Source: an uncultured Clostridia bacterium
GTDB taxonomy: Bacteria > Bacillota > Clostridia > Lachnospirales > Lachnospiraceae
Assembly: GCA_947178015.1 (NCBI GenBank)
Contig: CAMWWW010000185.1
Coordinates: 1-5,152 of the forward strand
Reading direction: 5' to 3'
Length of the DNA: 5,152 nt
Shown here: one piece after another, positions 5,071 to 5,152 of the stretch
Position numbering within the stretch: position 1 is the first letter of the stretch
Layout: each line of letters starts with the position of its first letter
Made by a program: the position numbers and the translations under genes
The notes under the pieces: generated by a model
Seen by the model: only the letters and a program-made list of their open reading frames with translations
Told to the model about the DNA's origin: nothing
Database searches by the model: none

Positions 5071-5152
5071 ATGAGGAGTAAGTTTTATTCTATCAGTTAT
5101 GAGGAATATGATGATGGGGAAGCAGTGGAGGATCTTCTGAATAAGATCATGC
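5071..5152 (+). CDS. Unidentified protein, N-terminal fragment (runs off window)
   Basis: Only the first 27 residues are present: MRSKFYSISYEEYDDGEAVE followed by DLLNKIM. The start is supported by AAGGAGGG at 5056-5063 and a promoter at 5008-5036. The fragment is hydrophilic and acidic after a short basic start, with no signal peptide or membrane segment, so a cytoplasmic protein is likely. I do not recognise the family from this fragment and assign no function. It probably begins a new transcription unit rather than extending the toxin-esterase unit. Confidence 0.75.
   Translation, partial: MRSKFYSISYEEYDDGEAVEDLLNKIM

Overview
The window looks like a chromosomal segment of a Gram-positive gut clostridium, probably Lachnospiraceae. 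The reasons are the strong AAGGAGG-type ribosome binding sites, consensus sigma-A promoters, moderate GC, and the protein style (KDPG aldolase fused to a VOC-like domain, SIMPL protein without a signal peptide). Assignment to family level is an inference from style, not a search result. All supported genes are on the + strand.

Left half (1-2773), hexuronate catabolism: the 3' end of altronate dehydratase (uxaA), then a KDPG aldolase (eda) carrying an extra C-terminal domain, then 2-keto-3-deoxygluconate kinase (kdgK). Together they carry D-altronate to KDG, KDG to KDPG, and KDPG to pyruvate plus glyceraldehyde 3-phosphate, the lower part of galacturonate/glucuronate use. Between uxaA and eda lies a perfect TTGACA-N17-TATAAT promoter with an inverted repeat just upstream, so eda-kdgK can be transcribed independently of uxaA. 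A hairpin terminator closes the kdgK end.

Right half (2774-5152), mixed accessory genes: a 221-base spacer with the terminator and a long-range inverted repeat; a cytoplasmic SIMPL/DUF541 protein; a compact type II toxin-antitoxin pair of the YoeB/Txe class, whose toxin begins at a TTG inside the end of the antitoxin; and a SASA-type (GDSL-like) carbohydrate acetylesterase that overlaps the end of the toxin gene. The last 115 bases before the final gene hold a good promoter and a strong ribosome binding site for an unidentified gene that runs off the window.

No tRNA, rRNA, CRISPR array, insertion sequence or attachment site was recognised. No completely new system is evident. The points most worth a second look are the aldolase-VOC fusion with one apparent metal ligand missing, and the overlapping antitoxin-toxin-esterase arrangement.
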